From: Actinomucor elegans
Lineage: Eukaryota > Mucoromycota > Mucoromycetes > Mucorales > Mucoraceae
Length of the DNA: 64,000 nt
Direction of reading: 5' to 3'
Assembly: GCA_026027325.1 (NCBI GenBank)
Contig: JAMSLZ010000003.1
Span: 2,356,001 to 2,420,000, forward strand
Position 1 is the stretch's first letter; every line of letters starts with the position of its first letter. The notes under the pieces were generated by a model, which was not told where the DNA came from, searched no databases, and saw only the letters and a list, made by a program, of their open reading frames with translations. Position numbers and translations under genes: made by a program. Shown here piece after piece: positions 18,738-31,238 of this stretch.

Positions 18738-19134
18738 ATGGAACTCAACGTTTGCTTGTACTGCGAAAAGAGACTTGCGGACGATGTAAGTTGTAAATAG
18801 CACATATGAAATAGATGACACTAACACTTTATAGAATACGGCATTTTGTTCAATTGCTTGCCAGTCTAAAGAAGCATCCAAATCTTTAACTGAAGTTACT
18901 TATACAACAATGAAATATCACGATACGATCTCTTATCATCGGAGTCCTTCTTTATCGTATTCCACAACCACCAGAAAAAGAAAAGAATCCATATTGTCAT
19001 CTTCGCTATCTCATCGGCCTTATTTTTTAATGCGATCTATATCCACCTCAACTTCATTTTCATCTTCTCTATCCGATATATCTGTTTATTCTACACCGTT
19101 TTCATACGAAGAGAAAGGGAATATTCACGCTTAG
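18738..19134 (+). CDS. ECL1: Ecl1-type small zinc-binding protein (lifespan regulator family)
   Basis: Two exons, 18738-18785 and 18835-19134, phase 0, 115 aa. The N-terminus 'MELNVCLYCEKRL' followed by 'AFCSIACQSKE' gives the C-x2-C...C-x3-C arrangement of the fungal ECL1/2/3 zinc-binding family (fission yeast Ecl1 extends chronological lifespan). The rest is Ser/Thr-rich and low in complexity, with a basic patch 'TTRKRKES', possibly nuclear and phosphorylated. The intron lies between the two Cys pairs, so a single-exon gene finder would miss the zinc site. Function in this fungus is inferred from the family only. Confidence 0.75.
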
Positions 19135-22100
19135 CTTTATGCATTTCATCCATTCATTATTAATATGACTATTATCTATGCCTTTATATACCACTTTATA
19201 CTATGCCTTTCTTTTTTTCTTCTTCTTTCTGCTTTCCTGTTAATATAGATACCTTCCTTTTCTTCAATATAACCTATTCTGCTTTAATTTTACAATAAAC
19301 CTCATAATTATCTACCAGTTCATATATAAAATAAATATCAGATGTACAAAAGTATCACTTGACGTAATTATACATCCGATTATTTCAGGCACACATTGAC
19401 ATTACAACCACGTTTATTTCCTTATTTTACGCGTCATTTGCATAGAAACCAGTCAAAATGGTGATAAACGCGCGCACCATACAATGAATAAAACGCGTAT
19501 TAATGGCCCGAGTTTTTGTTTTTTATGCAGAAAAAGGAACCTATCAATAACAAGAATAGAACATGGTGTCATATTAAAAACGGAGCATGACTCATCCCGG
19601 GCACTAAATCAACCCAGCTCAGCTTTTTTTTTCTTTATTATGTTATTGGTACTCGACTTTATATCGTATGCAGCACACGAGATTTTGACTCGCAGGAATG
19701 CAGTGTTTAGCATATACAATAGTTTACCCGAGCCATTACGCAACAGCCAAAAGGCCTTCTATCGTAATAGGTTATCCATCACCTAATGTAATCATAGATT
19801 AGTTGCATTGAAATTCTAATTGAGGATTTAGCGGATGGAGCAAACTCATTCTAAACGTAAACTTCTCATCAGATGTGCGTGTTTTTTTTGGCCAAAGTGA
19901 GCAGAGATCTTTTGCGATACCTGTTTCTAGACTAAGGAAATTATAATCCCAAAAAAGTTAAAATGAGCTTATCAAAAGATGATGTTTGCATACTATATCT
20001 TGGAATCATTGATGAGAGTAACAGATATTCAGCTTTTCGTTGAATAATATAAGCCATGTAAAGTAACACTAATAAGACTATTGCAGAAGAGCGGTGTTAC
20101 ATAGAGCTATCACACTGACTCGATCCATATGTCAATCACTATCAAAAAGATAACGTTCTGCAAAGCTTCCATATTTTAAAACTTCATTCATGCTGTTTCA
20201 AGCTCCAATAGTAATTTTCTGATTCTGATGATTTTATCAAGCAAGAGGATCGCAAATACCAACGACCATAGAATTCAGGTTTAAAGTATCTTATGTACCT
20301 GAAAATTGAAAACAGCCATACGATGGAACCTTGTGCTTTTAATGAAATATATAAATATTTTAATTTTCTTTTGAATAGTGTAACTGGTATAGGGTATTAA
20401 AAGAGGAGAATATTGCTTTCGCAAGCAAGAAGGATATGGAATCGGAGCTATCTTGGGCTATATAGAGATTTTAGTCATACTAAAATACATTAAAAGGACA
20501 ATAATATTCTATGTGTTTCCGAAAATTCAAATTGTAATCCTCTTTTTTCTGTTAAATAATGAGCAGTTATTTAATACCTACACCATTATATTAGGCAATG
20601 ATGGACCAATGAAATAAACACCAAATACATCCATAATCGGCAAATTTTGGCGCAAGATCAACACAGATCAAAATATTTGGCAAACAAAGCAAGGATGGCT
20701 TTTTACAAGTATGGATCGAGCACCTCAATTGAATTAAAGGGGAGGCGGGGGGGGTTGAATCCGATTCTTTAGACTCATTTCTTCTTACAGAGATCTTGTG
20801 CTGTTCCCTCTCAAGGATCAGAATTCTCTCAGTTCATTCTGAGAAAGGATGATGCAATAGGCCAAAATCAGCAGAGTGATCTGTACATCACTAGACTTAT
20901 AGGTTGCCATGAAATGTACATAATTAATAACTGATTATTGCCAAATACATTATACTGGTTGTAGTTCAATAGAACAAAGGTCTTTTGGGAGATAGTAACA
21001 CGTTAAAAGGATGGAAAGCATATCAGGTAATATAATAGATCTAATGACCTATACACCTATTAGCTGGTATCGGCTTAATGTCTTCTCTGATAAATACTAT
21101 GCGTGTCTAAAATAAACTGACCTATCCATCAAAATAATTGTTAATGGTGTATAATTCATATAACCTAGATGCTATTATCTACATATTCCTTGACAGAACT
21201 CGGCCAATAGTCCTCGTAGCCCAACTAATTGACTTTGCAACCTATTTGAGTCTTAAAGTCGACGTTATTCACCGTCATATAATGTCATTTACTTTATAAG
21301 ATCAAGTGTAGTATATAAAGCGATGCTATTTACTATTCTTTGTTGCTTCTATTGAGCATTCCAAGTGAAACAGAAAGTGTAGAAAGCCACAGTGGCCGTT
21401 ATGAGAAGAGATGTGTCCAAAGAGGAGCGTTAAAACTACGTTAAACCAACCAATTATCCTTTGCAAGCTAATTGAGTATGGCTACGAGAATCCAAAGATA
21501 CATAACTCATAGATGCCGATAGTATTTAATCCCATTACATGTAAAAGAGTTATGATAGTATGCTTTGAAAGCGATAAGGATATGCAAATACGTATGTAAT
21601 AATAATAACATATCATTACATAAAACAATGTATAAGCCTAATGTAATAAACTGGTCTTGTTTTAATGATATTCGCGATCAGTTAATACCTGTTCCGTTTG
21701 AAGCCTAGAAAGCAACAACCGATTGAAATATGCTAAAAATACACTGCATAGGATGTCCGTTATATGATTATATCGAACAGGCTATGGTTTTGAAGCCTTA
21801 CAGTAATCCATATGTTGATATTGAACAACATTATGATTAAATAGTATACTTTTGTCGATTTATAATAAGATACAGAATGCTGGCTGCATTGGTTGATGTA
21901 TAGGAAAGTGATAGATGCTTGGAGCTACAATATATCGTCCAATTCAGATAAAAATTGAGATGAGTTTCATATTCCCAAAGAATATATATAAATGTATATT
22001 GGCGGTAAAGATTGATAGAGGCAGTAGTTAGAAACAAGGTGGCAAATAATAAAATATATAGTAGTAGTAACCCATCTGCTACACTGAATTGCGTATAACT

Positions 22101-23322
22101 GAACAATTAACTGAGTGAAGTTAATGACTTTCGAGAAAAAGATGGACCAAGCTACGTTATTTCAAATGAACTCACTTTTACATTCTTAAACTAGCTATAT
22201 CATACTATAACAATTAGTAAAGGTGGGTACAAGGGAATGCAGAACGGATATCAAACTAAAAGTACACGGATTATCCTTCAGGTAACTCATTTTGAGGAAT
22301 CGCCTGCAGTTCGATTATGGAGCCAAAATAATCCAACAGTTTTCAAGAAAGGTATAGAGAAAAGCACGTGATTTACAATAAGCTAGTGTTTGTAGTGATA
22401 TGCGTTGACGTAAATAAAAATTGATAATCTCTGAAACTGATTTACCGAATGGATTTACTAATCATCTAATCAGCAAAGAATATCTAAATTACTCAATGCA
22501 CAGTTATCATCGATGCTCTTTATCAATCTGTTTCATCCATTGTGTCTCTCTAGAAAAGGAAAAAGCCTTAGATTACATAAAACTTGCTGGATCTCTAGTT
22601 TGAATGAAACGCTATACAAATGCTCTGCATTTTGGAGCATGACTGGTCAGTATATAGCAACAAATAATAATCCTAGATAATCTACTGGAGATAAATCTAT
22701 ATCGCTTGAATTGAACCAATATGGACAAATCATCGAACAAGAAACAAAAGTAGAATCCAGGCTATCGGCAGTGGTAGATAGTGCAATAACACAAGTAATA
22801 CATGAGGTTAAAAGCATATATCTATTATCGAATAGTATCGACTCAAAATAAGGATCATATTATAGACAAATGACACAAGCTACACGACGCTTGACTCGAC
22901 AATGAATTATTATATAATGTTACATGCGAACTGCAGCTTTATAATGCTATAATTATTGGAAAGCAAACACCACTAAGCCCTTATAAACTCAATTAGTATG
23001 GAACCAATGCCTTTAAGTATGAATTCATTATGCGAAAAAGCATTGAAATTTGTAACGAATTAGATCATTTGCTCCCATGATCAGTCAAACTAGTCAGCTG
23101 GATGGCGATAAGCATAGGGAACTATGGTCCAATCAAAAATGCGATAGCTCTAGATTAGTTAAATTGTGATATTTGCTTTTTTCCTTCGTTCGGACCTTTT
23201 TTCTTGTAAACATCACGCGTCGCCCGCGCAATTGAACGTTGATCGTCATGTGTGCGTTGATACAGTATAAATATACTTTTTTTTGTTTTTGATTTTTTTT
23301 TTCTTTTCATTTTATATTTTCA
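19135..23322. other. 4.2-kb gene-poor intergenic region
   Basis: AT-rich; all frames are broken by stops and no homology is recognised. Short frames at 19484-19786 and 21837-22106 show no domain, no codon-like composition and no splice partners. A pyrimidine-rich stretch plus TATA-like 'AGTATAAATATAC' at about 23263-23275 directly precedes the fungalysin start and is a plausible core promoter. Confidence 0.6.
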
Positions 23323-25668
23323 ATGAAATATTCAATTTCATCTGCTGTTTTATTATTATTATTGGGTGTTTCAGGCACTCTAGGTGCTGCCATTAACAAT
23401 GGCGATTTAGCGCGTAAGCAATACCATGCAGGTGTTTCGCGTAGCTTTGGTCCTGAAGTGCCTTATCGGGAATATACAATGCCTACGTATCAACAACGTC
23501 AAAAGGATTATAGCTCATTTACTATGACGGATGATCCACAAGATATTGCCCTGGCCTTTGCCGAAGCGGAACTCACGTCAAGTGAATATGTAGTCCAAAG
23601 TGCTTATAAGTCTGATTTGAATGGCGTCACGCACGTCTATCTTCGTCAAAAGGTGCATGGTTTGGAAGTATTGAACGGTGATATCAATATCAATGTCAAC
23701 CGTTTTGGACAAGTCATTTCTTATGGTGACTCTTTTGCTAAAGGTGTAGCAAAGATTCAACAAGATACTACACTCTTGAATGTTCGTATCATAAACAAAT
23801 AATCATGTTTCTCCTGCATATCAGTTAATCTATTATTATTACAGAGAGTCCAGAAAGGGTTAGGACTAGTTTCAAGCTCTTTTGCTCAAGTCGTGTTGAC
23901 TTCGCCCAACCAAGGACAAGAATCTCAAGTAGATGAATCCTATTATGATATTGCTAATGAGCACTTGGATGTCATTGATCCAGCTGAAGCCGTGCTGGCT
24001 CTTATGGCCTATGTCAAATATTCACTTCCTGATCCCACCGTAGTGGATTATCTGATTCCTCAGAACTTTAACATGGTCACCTCGTTCCAAAAGGATAGCA
24101 ATGAAGCTTTTGTATTTGAAAACGTCCCTTTTGCGCAGTCACCTGTTGAAGTCCGACAGGCTTATATTCAAAAAGAAAACGGCGAGTTGCAATTAGTCTG
24201 GGATTTGCAGTACGAACTGCAGGATAATTGGTACAACGGTCATGTAAATGCACACGATGGTACTATTGTCGGCTTAGTTGATTGGGTCTCTTCGTCTTCT
24301 TCTGCATCCTACAATGTGATTCCTTTTGGCTATAATGATCCTAATGATTCCGAGCGCCAATTGGTCAAGAATCCTCATGACAAATGGGCTAGTCCTGATG
24401 GCTGGCATGCTCAAGGTGTACTTTCCAAGGGTGCCAAGACATACAATGTCACAATTGGTAACAATGCTTATACCCACACAAACCCTGATGGCGGTAATGA
24501 CTGGCAAAGGAACTATCGTCCCCAAGGTGAAGAAGATCAGCATGGTGATCTCTTATTTGATTATCCTGCCAATTTTGAAACGGATGAGCCTCAAGATTAC
24601 GAAGATGCCGCAGTGACCAACTTGTTTTACTGGTGTAACACGGCCCATGATTTCTTCCATAGATATGGTTTTGATGAAAAGGCTGGTAACTTTCAACAAG
24701 ACAATCTAGGACGTGGACGTAAGAACGACGATGGTGCTGGAGATGCAGTCATTGCCAATGCTCAAGATGGATCAGGTAAGAAAACCCTACATGACTTAGT
24801 AATATTATAAAAAAAAAATAAAAAAAAAAACTAACAGCTACTCATGATGCTAGGCCGCAATAACGCCAACTTTGCCACGCCTCCAGATGGAAAACACGGC
24901 AAGATGCGTATGTATGTATGGGATCAAACCAAACCCATGAGAGATGGTGACTTTGAGAGTGGCATCGTGATTCATGAGTATACCCACGGTGTATCCATTC
25001 GTCTTACTGGTGGTCCAATGAACTCCAATTGCTTAGGTTGGGGTGAAGCTGGCGGTATGGGAGAAGGTTGGGGTGATTTTATTGCTACTGCCATTCGTAT
25101 GCGTCCGGAATACAAGCGAGACATAGAATTTGGTATGGGTGATTATTCAAATGGTGGTGATGGTATTCGTAAATACAAGTACTCCACTTCAAAAACTACC
25201 AACCCAAGCACCTACAAAATCATGGATCGTTTTGATTATTGGGGAGTCCATGCCAAAGGTGAAGTCTGGGCTGAAATGCTGTATGAAGTCTATTGGAATC
25301 TAGTAGATCGTCTAGGCTTTACATCTGAATGGTTCCCTCCTACGCCTTCTGATACTTACAAGACAACTTTGAATGATGAAGATCTAGACAAAATTCGTAC
25401 CCATATCACATCATACGGTAATACACTCGCAGTTCAGCTCGTCATTGACGGTCTCAAATTGCAACCTTGTAATCCTACTTTTGTGTCCGCTCGTGATGCC
25501 ATTTTGCAGGCTGAAAAAGAATTGACTGGTGGTAAATACTATTGTGACATTTATCGTGCTTTTGCCAAGCGCGGTCTTGGCCCTGGTGCCAAGCTTCAGA
25601 AAAAAGGATGGATTGAGCAGCGTGTTGAAAGCTACACTCTGCCTTCTCGTTGTGATGGTGAACCATAA
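23323..25668 (+). CDS. Secreted fungalysin metallopeptidase (M36)
   Basis: Three exons (about 23323-23781, 23845-24775, 24854-25668), about 734 aa. Residues 1-21 are a signal peptide (Leu5 core, cleavage near 'SGTLGAA'). The FTP propeptide inhibitor domain includes 'YLRQKVHGLEVLNGDININVN'. The catalytic domain has the zinc site 'HEYTHGVSIRLTGG' (HExxH) and, downstream, 'GWGEAGGMGEGWGDF', where the third ligand Glu lies in GEGWGD. The exon 2/3 join must use the TAG at 24851-24853 to give 'DGSGRNNANFATPPDG'; the earlier AG at 24837 would create a stop. The first donor (GTTCGT) is non-consensus, so that junction is less sure. Fungalysins are secreted zymogens that degrade extracellular protein such as elastin, keratin or collagen. 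The gene looks complete. Confidence 0.95.
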
Positions 25669-25872
25669 GAAAGATATTTTTGTACATTTATTCAATTTTG
25701 ATATATATATCTTGATCTCTTTGCTAGTTTCATTACATACATCCTATTCTTTTTTTTCCCCTCTTTTATTTATCATTCTCTTCTTTTTTTTTATTACATA
25801 AATGTGAAATAAACACAACTTGTTGATATACCATTTTAAACAGACTTTTAGCAAAAAGCATTGGCATCTATA

Positions 25873-28838
25873 TTAAGCAATATTATCCACTGGTGTAGCA
25901 ACTGCTCCCGCTGTAGTAGTCGCACTAGGTGGAGATGAAGACGCAATAGCAGTACTGCTACTATTATTTAGATTCGTAATGCTACCCGCATTAGTAGTGG
26001 CATTCGCCGTTGGTACTGCAACTGTAATAGAAGTAGCAGTAGAAGACGATGTAGCGTAAGCAGGTAAACTAAAATAAGTCCCAACGTCAGCAATGGACGT
26101 TAAGTCGCCTAGCATGGTCACTATTTCAGATGAAACATAGACACTTTCTGGCAAAGGTGGCGAACAAGAAGGAAACGACTATAGAGTTCAAATTAATTGT
26201 GCCTGTTTCTTTCGGTTTTGATATACTACAGAGTTTACCTTTTCATCCTTGAATGAAGAATGATACCTCAAAAAAGTGCCACACAGTACAAAACGAACAA
26301 TAAAGTAATATAAAAAGTCATCAGACATGAACCGTTTTACGTTTTTATCTAAGAGTGTTATTGTCAGTATAAAAAAAATTAATATTGTAACCAAGCTTTT
26401 TTTTTAGCAACTTACCAACGTTAGCATCTGTTAAGAGTAAATCACCAATTGCACTTTCCATGGCAGATATCTTTCGTACGCATTCATCCCACTTTTCTTG
26501 ATCCAGATTACCAATATCAGAGACAGAACAGAATCCAAGTAAAGGTGTATGTAAAAATAGGGTGAATAAGCTTCCAATCTCACTCTTGTCTTGAACAGAA
26601 GATGGGTATTCTAAAGGTGACATGAGACACATGACAGGCTGATCAAACACATTGGTCATATTCCTAAACTCAGTGCTTTTATCACTATCGACAATTAAAA
26701 ACAGCGGCTTTCGGGTAAATGGTATCAAATCAGCTGGATGCAGACAGTGCACAGAAGGTGGTACAATGACCGTTTCTGACGATTGCTGTGCCATAGTGGT
26801 AGATGCGTTGTTCGCAGCATTCGCAGAAGGTGCTGCTGTAGATGCGTTATTGCTTGCAGACACAACAAGAGAGACAGAGGAAGCATTGATGGCGGATGCG
26901 ACAGTGCCTGTAGCCGTAGTTCCTCCAGCTGTCGTAGCGGCCGCCGCATTGTTTGTAGCAGAAGAGGAAACAGCACCAGTACCTGCATTATTATTGGTAG
27001 AGGTCACAGTGGCTGCCGAGCGATCGACGTTGGTGTTGGGCTTATTACGTTGGCTAGTGACTACGCCTCCACCGTATCCGGGCACAGTTTGATCCGTGTA
27101 AGCAAATCCATCAGCAGATAAATAGAGCAGCAAAGCAGAGTTCTCACTGGTATCTTTGAATGCCGTCGAAATATATACAAGAAGCTGGCTTAGAGAAGGT
27201 CTATATAGCAAGTATTTGTGAGGATTCATGGATCTCTTGTTCCCACCTGCCTTGTCTGCTGGGGCGCTTGGTATCTTTGCACTTGTCGTAGTGGAAGGTT
27301 TGGCTGCATACTCTTCTTTACCAGCAAGTTCCTTTTTATCATTAGTATCATTATTGGGTTTGACATGATTGTTCTTGGGATGTGCAATAAATGGTTCTCT
27401 TTCAAGTGATTGAAGCATACGATACATATCCAATGTCAGTTCCGAAAACTTGATTTGCTTTTGATAGTTCCCTACTAGGATGGCTTCTTGTAATTTGAGC
27501 TTTTGGATACTGTTACCAATATTCCTTTCAGCAATATTGGATGATAATCGATGTTCTATTTTATCAGGCGTACGGTCCAAGTTGATAGGAACCAACTTCT
27601 TTTCAGCTTCTGTAAAGGTACTAATTTCTTCCAGTACCATCTGCCATTCTTTAGCATCTGGAGGCTTAAAGCTTTTTGTATATTCCTCTATCAGTCCTTC
27701 TAATTCTGTAATAAGCTGGCGTACATTTTCATCCTTGTTTAATAATAAGCAAACGATGATAAATCGAGCATAGTATCTCATTTTTTTGATCATTAACGCA
27801 GAGCTATGGATATACATGAGCATACGCAAAAAGTGAATTACCGTTTACTTACTTTTTAACCTCTAATATATCCTTAAAGTACTGTCTTTCATGGATAGCT
27901 TCGTAAAACACATAGGCTTCATAAAGGTAATTGGTTTCACTTGTTCTCAGACTATTAAATACTTACATATCAAAATCACTCGCGTATCCATACAAATTCC
28001 AGCACACTTACTAGTAATGATAGTATAGCTGTCCAATCTTACTGGCGATTTCTCCCACTTCCCATCGCTTTAAGCCATAGTTGCTCTTGTCTTCAAGAAT
28101 TGATCGATGTGTTTGTTGGAACTTCCAAAGCTAAAATACAAAAAGCATTAGCGCTATGCATTAACATGGTATAGATTATTGTACCTTTGTGTATACTTCA
28201 AATGTCTTTTCAAAATACTAATAAAAAAAAAGAGGAGGAAGATCAGTATCAATACTACTACTTGTAGTGTCTATTTTTTTTTTCAACTCACAGGTCTCCA
28301 TTGACGGTGACTTCCTGTGGGCGGCAAATCTCTATCCATGCATATAGTTAATACGCATTCTTCCAAAGTCCAGGCCTACTATTTACCTCAATCCACTGAA
28401 TAAACTTTGACTTTTCTCCAAAAGGTACTGGAACTCCTCTACCAACTTTTGATTTCGAATTGTATCTTCGTCTGTATCTGTGTTATTAGTCGTTGTTTCG
28501 GTGGCTCCAGCACTTGCCGTTTGCGAGGCAGAAGTTGAAGCGGCAACTACTGGCGTTGTTGAACTTGTAGCAGCAGCAGCAGTGTTTGTTGTGGTATTTG
28601 TAGGGTTATTAGTTGGTGTGCTAGCTGACGCGTTATTTGCCACACTATCGGTAGGAACTAATTATATAATACTGGTTAGACCTGCACTTTTGCGACTGAT
28701 AAAAACGTTTTATTTTTTACCTGGTGAAGTGGTTGCATTTTTTGCTCCTGCATTACTTACTGTAGTATCCTTTACAGTTTGTGTAGCAGTAGAAGAAGCA
28801 TCAGCAACTTGATTATGAATGGGTGAGCTTGCACTCAT
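25873..28838 (-). CDS. SCAI: SCAI-family protein
   Basis: Multi-exon minus-strand gene. The start is ATG at 28838. An Ala/Thr/Asn/Ser-rich N-terminus precedes 'VEEFQYLLEKSQSLFSGLR'. The family core follows: 'RYYARFIIVCLLLN', 'MNPHKYLLYRPSLSQLLVYISTAFK', 'LLLYLSADGF', 'LHPADLIPFTRKPLFLIVDSDKS' and 'FVLCGTFLRYH'. A low-complexity Ala/Ser/Asn/Thr spacer of ~110 residues splits the core between 'SADGFAYTDQ' and 'LHPADL', and the C-terminus (25873-26100) is another such tract. One downstream junction (about 26180-26245) gives 'FKDEK|SFPSCSPPLPESV'. Animal SCAI represses MRTF/SRF transcription and acts in DNA double-strand-break repair with 53BP1; the fungal role is unknown. Exon ends not all resolved. 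Confidence 0.85.
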
Positions 28839-30070
28839 GGTGTTTCAATCTCGAATCAGAAAAAAAAGAGAAGTGTCTGTTTTTTTCTAAACCCCTACTA
28901 TCAAATTTTGTGCGTTTCACGCGACTTGCAGCAGAAAAGTTTATGCTTTGTTTCACGAACCTAAGAAAGCTTGTTTCCGTATACGTGGCTCTTGGCATAT
29001 ACATTGGTTTATCATAAATAATACGCTTCTGATAGACACAATACATGAAGGTTTTTTGCTGTCGCACTGTTACAGATTCAAAGTCATCCCCAATAATACG
29101 ATCTGCGATTATTCCGGACTGGACTAATAATACACGATATAGAAATTTGGAAAATAATCAATATTGAGAAAAATAAATCAGCTAAATCATCCTTTAATAA
29201 AGTTTTTAATAGATACATCAATTCATCCTTGATGGGTACTACCAATTAGATGTGAAAACAGACCAGGATCGGTCGAGAAATGCATATAGAGGATGTTGAA
29301 ATGAGAAGGCTCCTCCAGAAAAATTTATGAGGTATTATGTACCTTAGTCCTAAAGTTTTAAAGTATTGTTTGTTCTGTAGAGTATAAACGATACATTTAC
29401 AAGCTGTGATTTATCAATAACATAAGTTTCATACATTGGGAGTATGTGATTGCAGTTTTTGTAGATTTTATTGTATAAAAAATATGCAAGTTACGACTGT
29501 ATTATAACAGACTAAACGAAAGGATAAAGGACATTTACATGCTTCAATACACCATTTCAGTACCCACACTAACTGCATTAAACGCTTTACATATATTGAA
29601 TGAACTTGGGAAAGCAGTGTCAAAGGTCTGGAAAATCGTAGTGTTTAGTGTACATTTATACCTTTTTTTTTAGTAGACTTACAGCAATTGTGATATCCTA
29701 TTTTTATGAACAGTAGTAAGTTATTAACATTTAGCTTAGACTTTTTATAAATATAAACTTCTCAACCGATTCTGGATAGATGTTGCATCTGTGAAATAAT
29801 TTACTCTTAGAAACAGCTACTTTATTTGATCAACTTCAAGAATGATAATTATCATCTGGTTATACGCTTTAGCATCTACAAAAAAAAACCAATTGAAATA
29901 GTCTATAATAGTCTATTGACTGTGATTCCTCCCTGAGCTTTGTGCGAGTATATAATTGGTTATCATTCAATTCAAATATCTTCTCCGAACAGTCGAGTTT
30001 CAGTCGTCCCCACTTTGACACCTACTATATTTAGATACAGTACCTGTTCCTTTTTCACTCTACAGTCGCA
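28839..30070. other. Intergenic, one dispersed-repeat copy
   Basis: No gene. 29205-29280 carries a diverged copy of the AGATGTGA/GACCAGGA.CGGTC repeat also found at 39270-39345. Otherwise AT-rich. Confidence 0.5.
29205..29280 (+). repeat. Dispersed repeat R2, copy a
   Basis: ATGGGTACTACCAATTAGATG followed by GACCAGGATCGGTC; aligns with 39270-39345. Confidence 0.5.
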
Positions 30071-31238
30071 ATGACCGAAAAATCAGCAACAGATGCTTCC
30101 AATGACTTTTTTCTCGAGTTTAGAGCAGAAAGACAAGGTAATTCCAGTTAATTTCTCAATGCGATCGATACATCCTCTAACCCAAGTTGTGATCGTAAAG
30201 CTATTCAAGATCAATTAACGAGATCCAAAGACTTGTCAAAAGTTGATCTGCCCCAACATTTCAATGCTATTTTGCAAAATATTAATAATCTCGAGAAAAG
30301 ACTAACCAAAGCTACTGAATACATACCTTCCTATGATGAGCGCCAATTTTCCTTGGTAATTCGTTCATCAAAAGTAATACAAGCATGAGATGGCTGATTG
30401 TCATTTCCTTATAGCAATTAAAAGATTTGACCGAGACCTTGGAGACAACCAAAGCAGAACTCACACCCAAGGCTAAGTTTTCATTCAAGTCACGTAAAAA
30501 GAAGGCTGCAGCAACAGTAGAGGCTACAGCAATGGCAGCGACTGTAGTATCCAAAAATGAAACAGAAATTTTGTCAGATGCCACTGTCTTGTTTAAAGAC
30601 AAAACTGAAACAGTATTGACGTTGAAGGATGCGCAAAATGCTCGAGATCATCAAAAAAGCGTCGATATACTTTTATCTAACCTTAGTTATTGTGTGATTC
30701 TATTGGAAGACAAGGATATCAAGATATCTGCGGTTCATATCAAAAATGTAGATCATTGCTTAATATTTTGTGGCTCAATAGAAGGCTCTGTCCTCATGTA
30801 TGGTTTGAAACATTCTGTGTTATTTGTCGGATGTCACCAGGTAACCCATCCAATGGTTTACAATAATGTAGTATACTGAGTTCTTTGTTATGATTAGCTT
30901 CGTATGCATGAGGCCCATAAAGTAGACATGATGCTTCACGTGACTAGTCGACCAATCATTGAAGACTCGGATGAGATACAGGTTGGCTCTTGGGATATCA
31001 ATGTGAGTGATTTAAACGCAAAAAAAAAGAAAAAAAAAGAAATCAAGTATTAATACTGCTGTAGCCATCAACCAATTATTATGATCAGATGGAAGACTTC
31101 AATTGGCTCAAGAAGCAGGCGTCACCCAACTGGAGAATTATGGATCAGGATAGATATGAGCAGCTGAAACATAAAACTGAGGTATTGAGAAGCGAAAATA
31201 TTGTATTCTCAGAAGAGTTGTGCATATTACCTGCCTGA
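30071..31238 (+). CDS. TBCC: Tubulin-folding cofactor C
   Basis: Five exons, about 30071-30137, 30201-30355/65, 30416-30840, 30898-31002, 31089-31238. An N-terminal helical spectrin-like segment ('FFLEFRAERQ', 'LPQHFNAILQNINNLEKRL') is followed by 'LTPKAKFSFKSRKKK' and a beta-helical C-CAP/TBCC domain: 'LSNLSYCVILLEDKD', 'IKNVDHCLIFCGSIEGSVLMYGLKHSVLFVGCHQLRMHEA'. The Arg in 'QLRMH' is the expected GTPase-activating finger. The end 'EDFNWLKKQASPNWRIMD' is also typical. TBCC completes alpha/beta-tubulin heterodimer folding by stimulating GTP hydrolysis on beta-tubulin with cofactors D and E. The exon 2/3 junction does not phase with the best donor (30356); a weaker one at about 30366 restores the frame. 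Confidence 0.9.

Noticed and set aside
19484..19786. 100-codon ORF in the gap upstream of fungalysin
   Set aside because: No domain, biased start or splice context; expected by chance in a 4-kb gap.
26652..27121. Plus-strand frames of 112-146 codons over SCAI
   Set aside because: Antisense reading of the Ala/Ser/Thr low-complexity tract.
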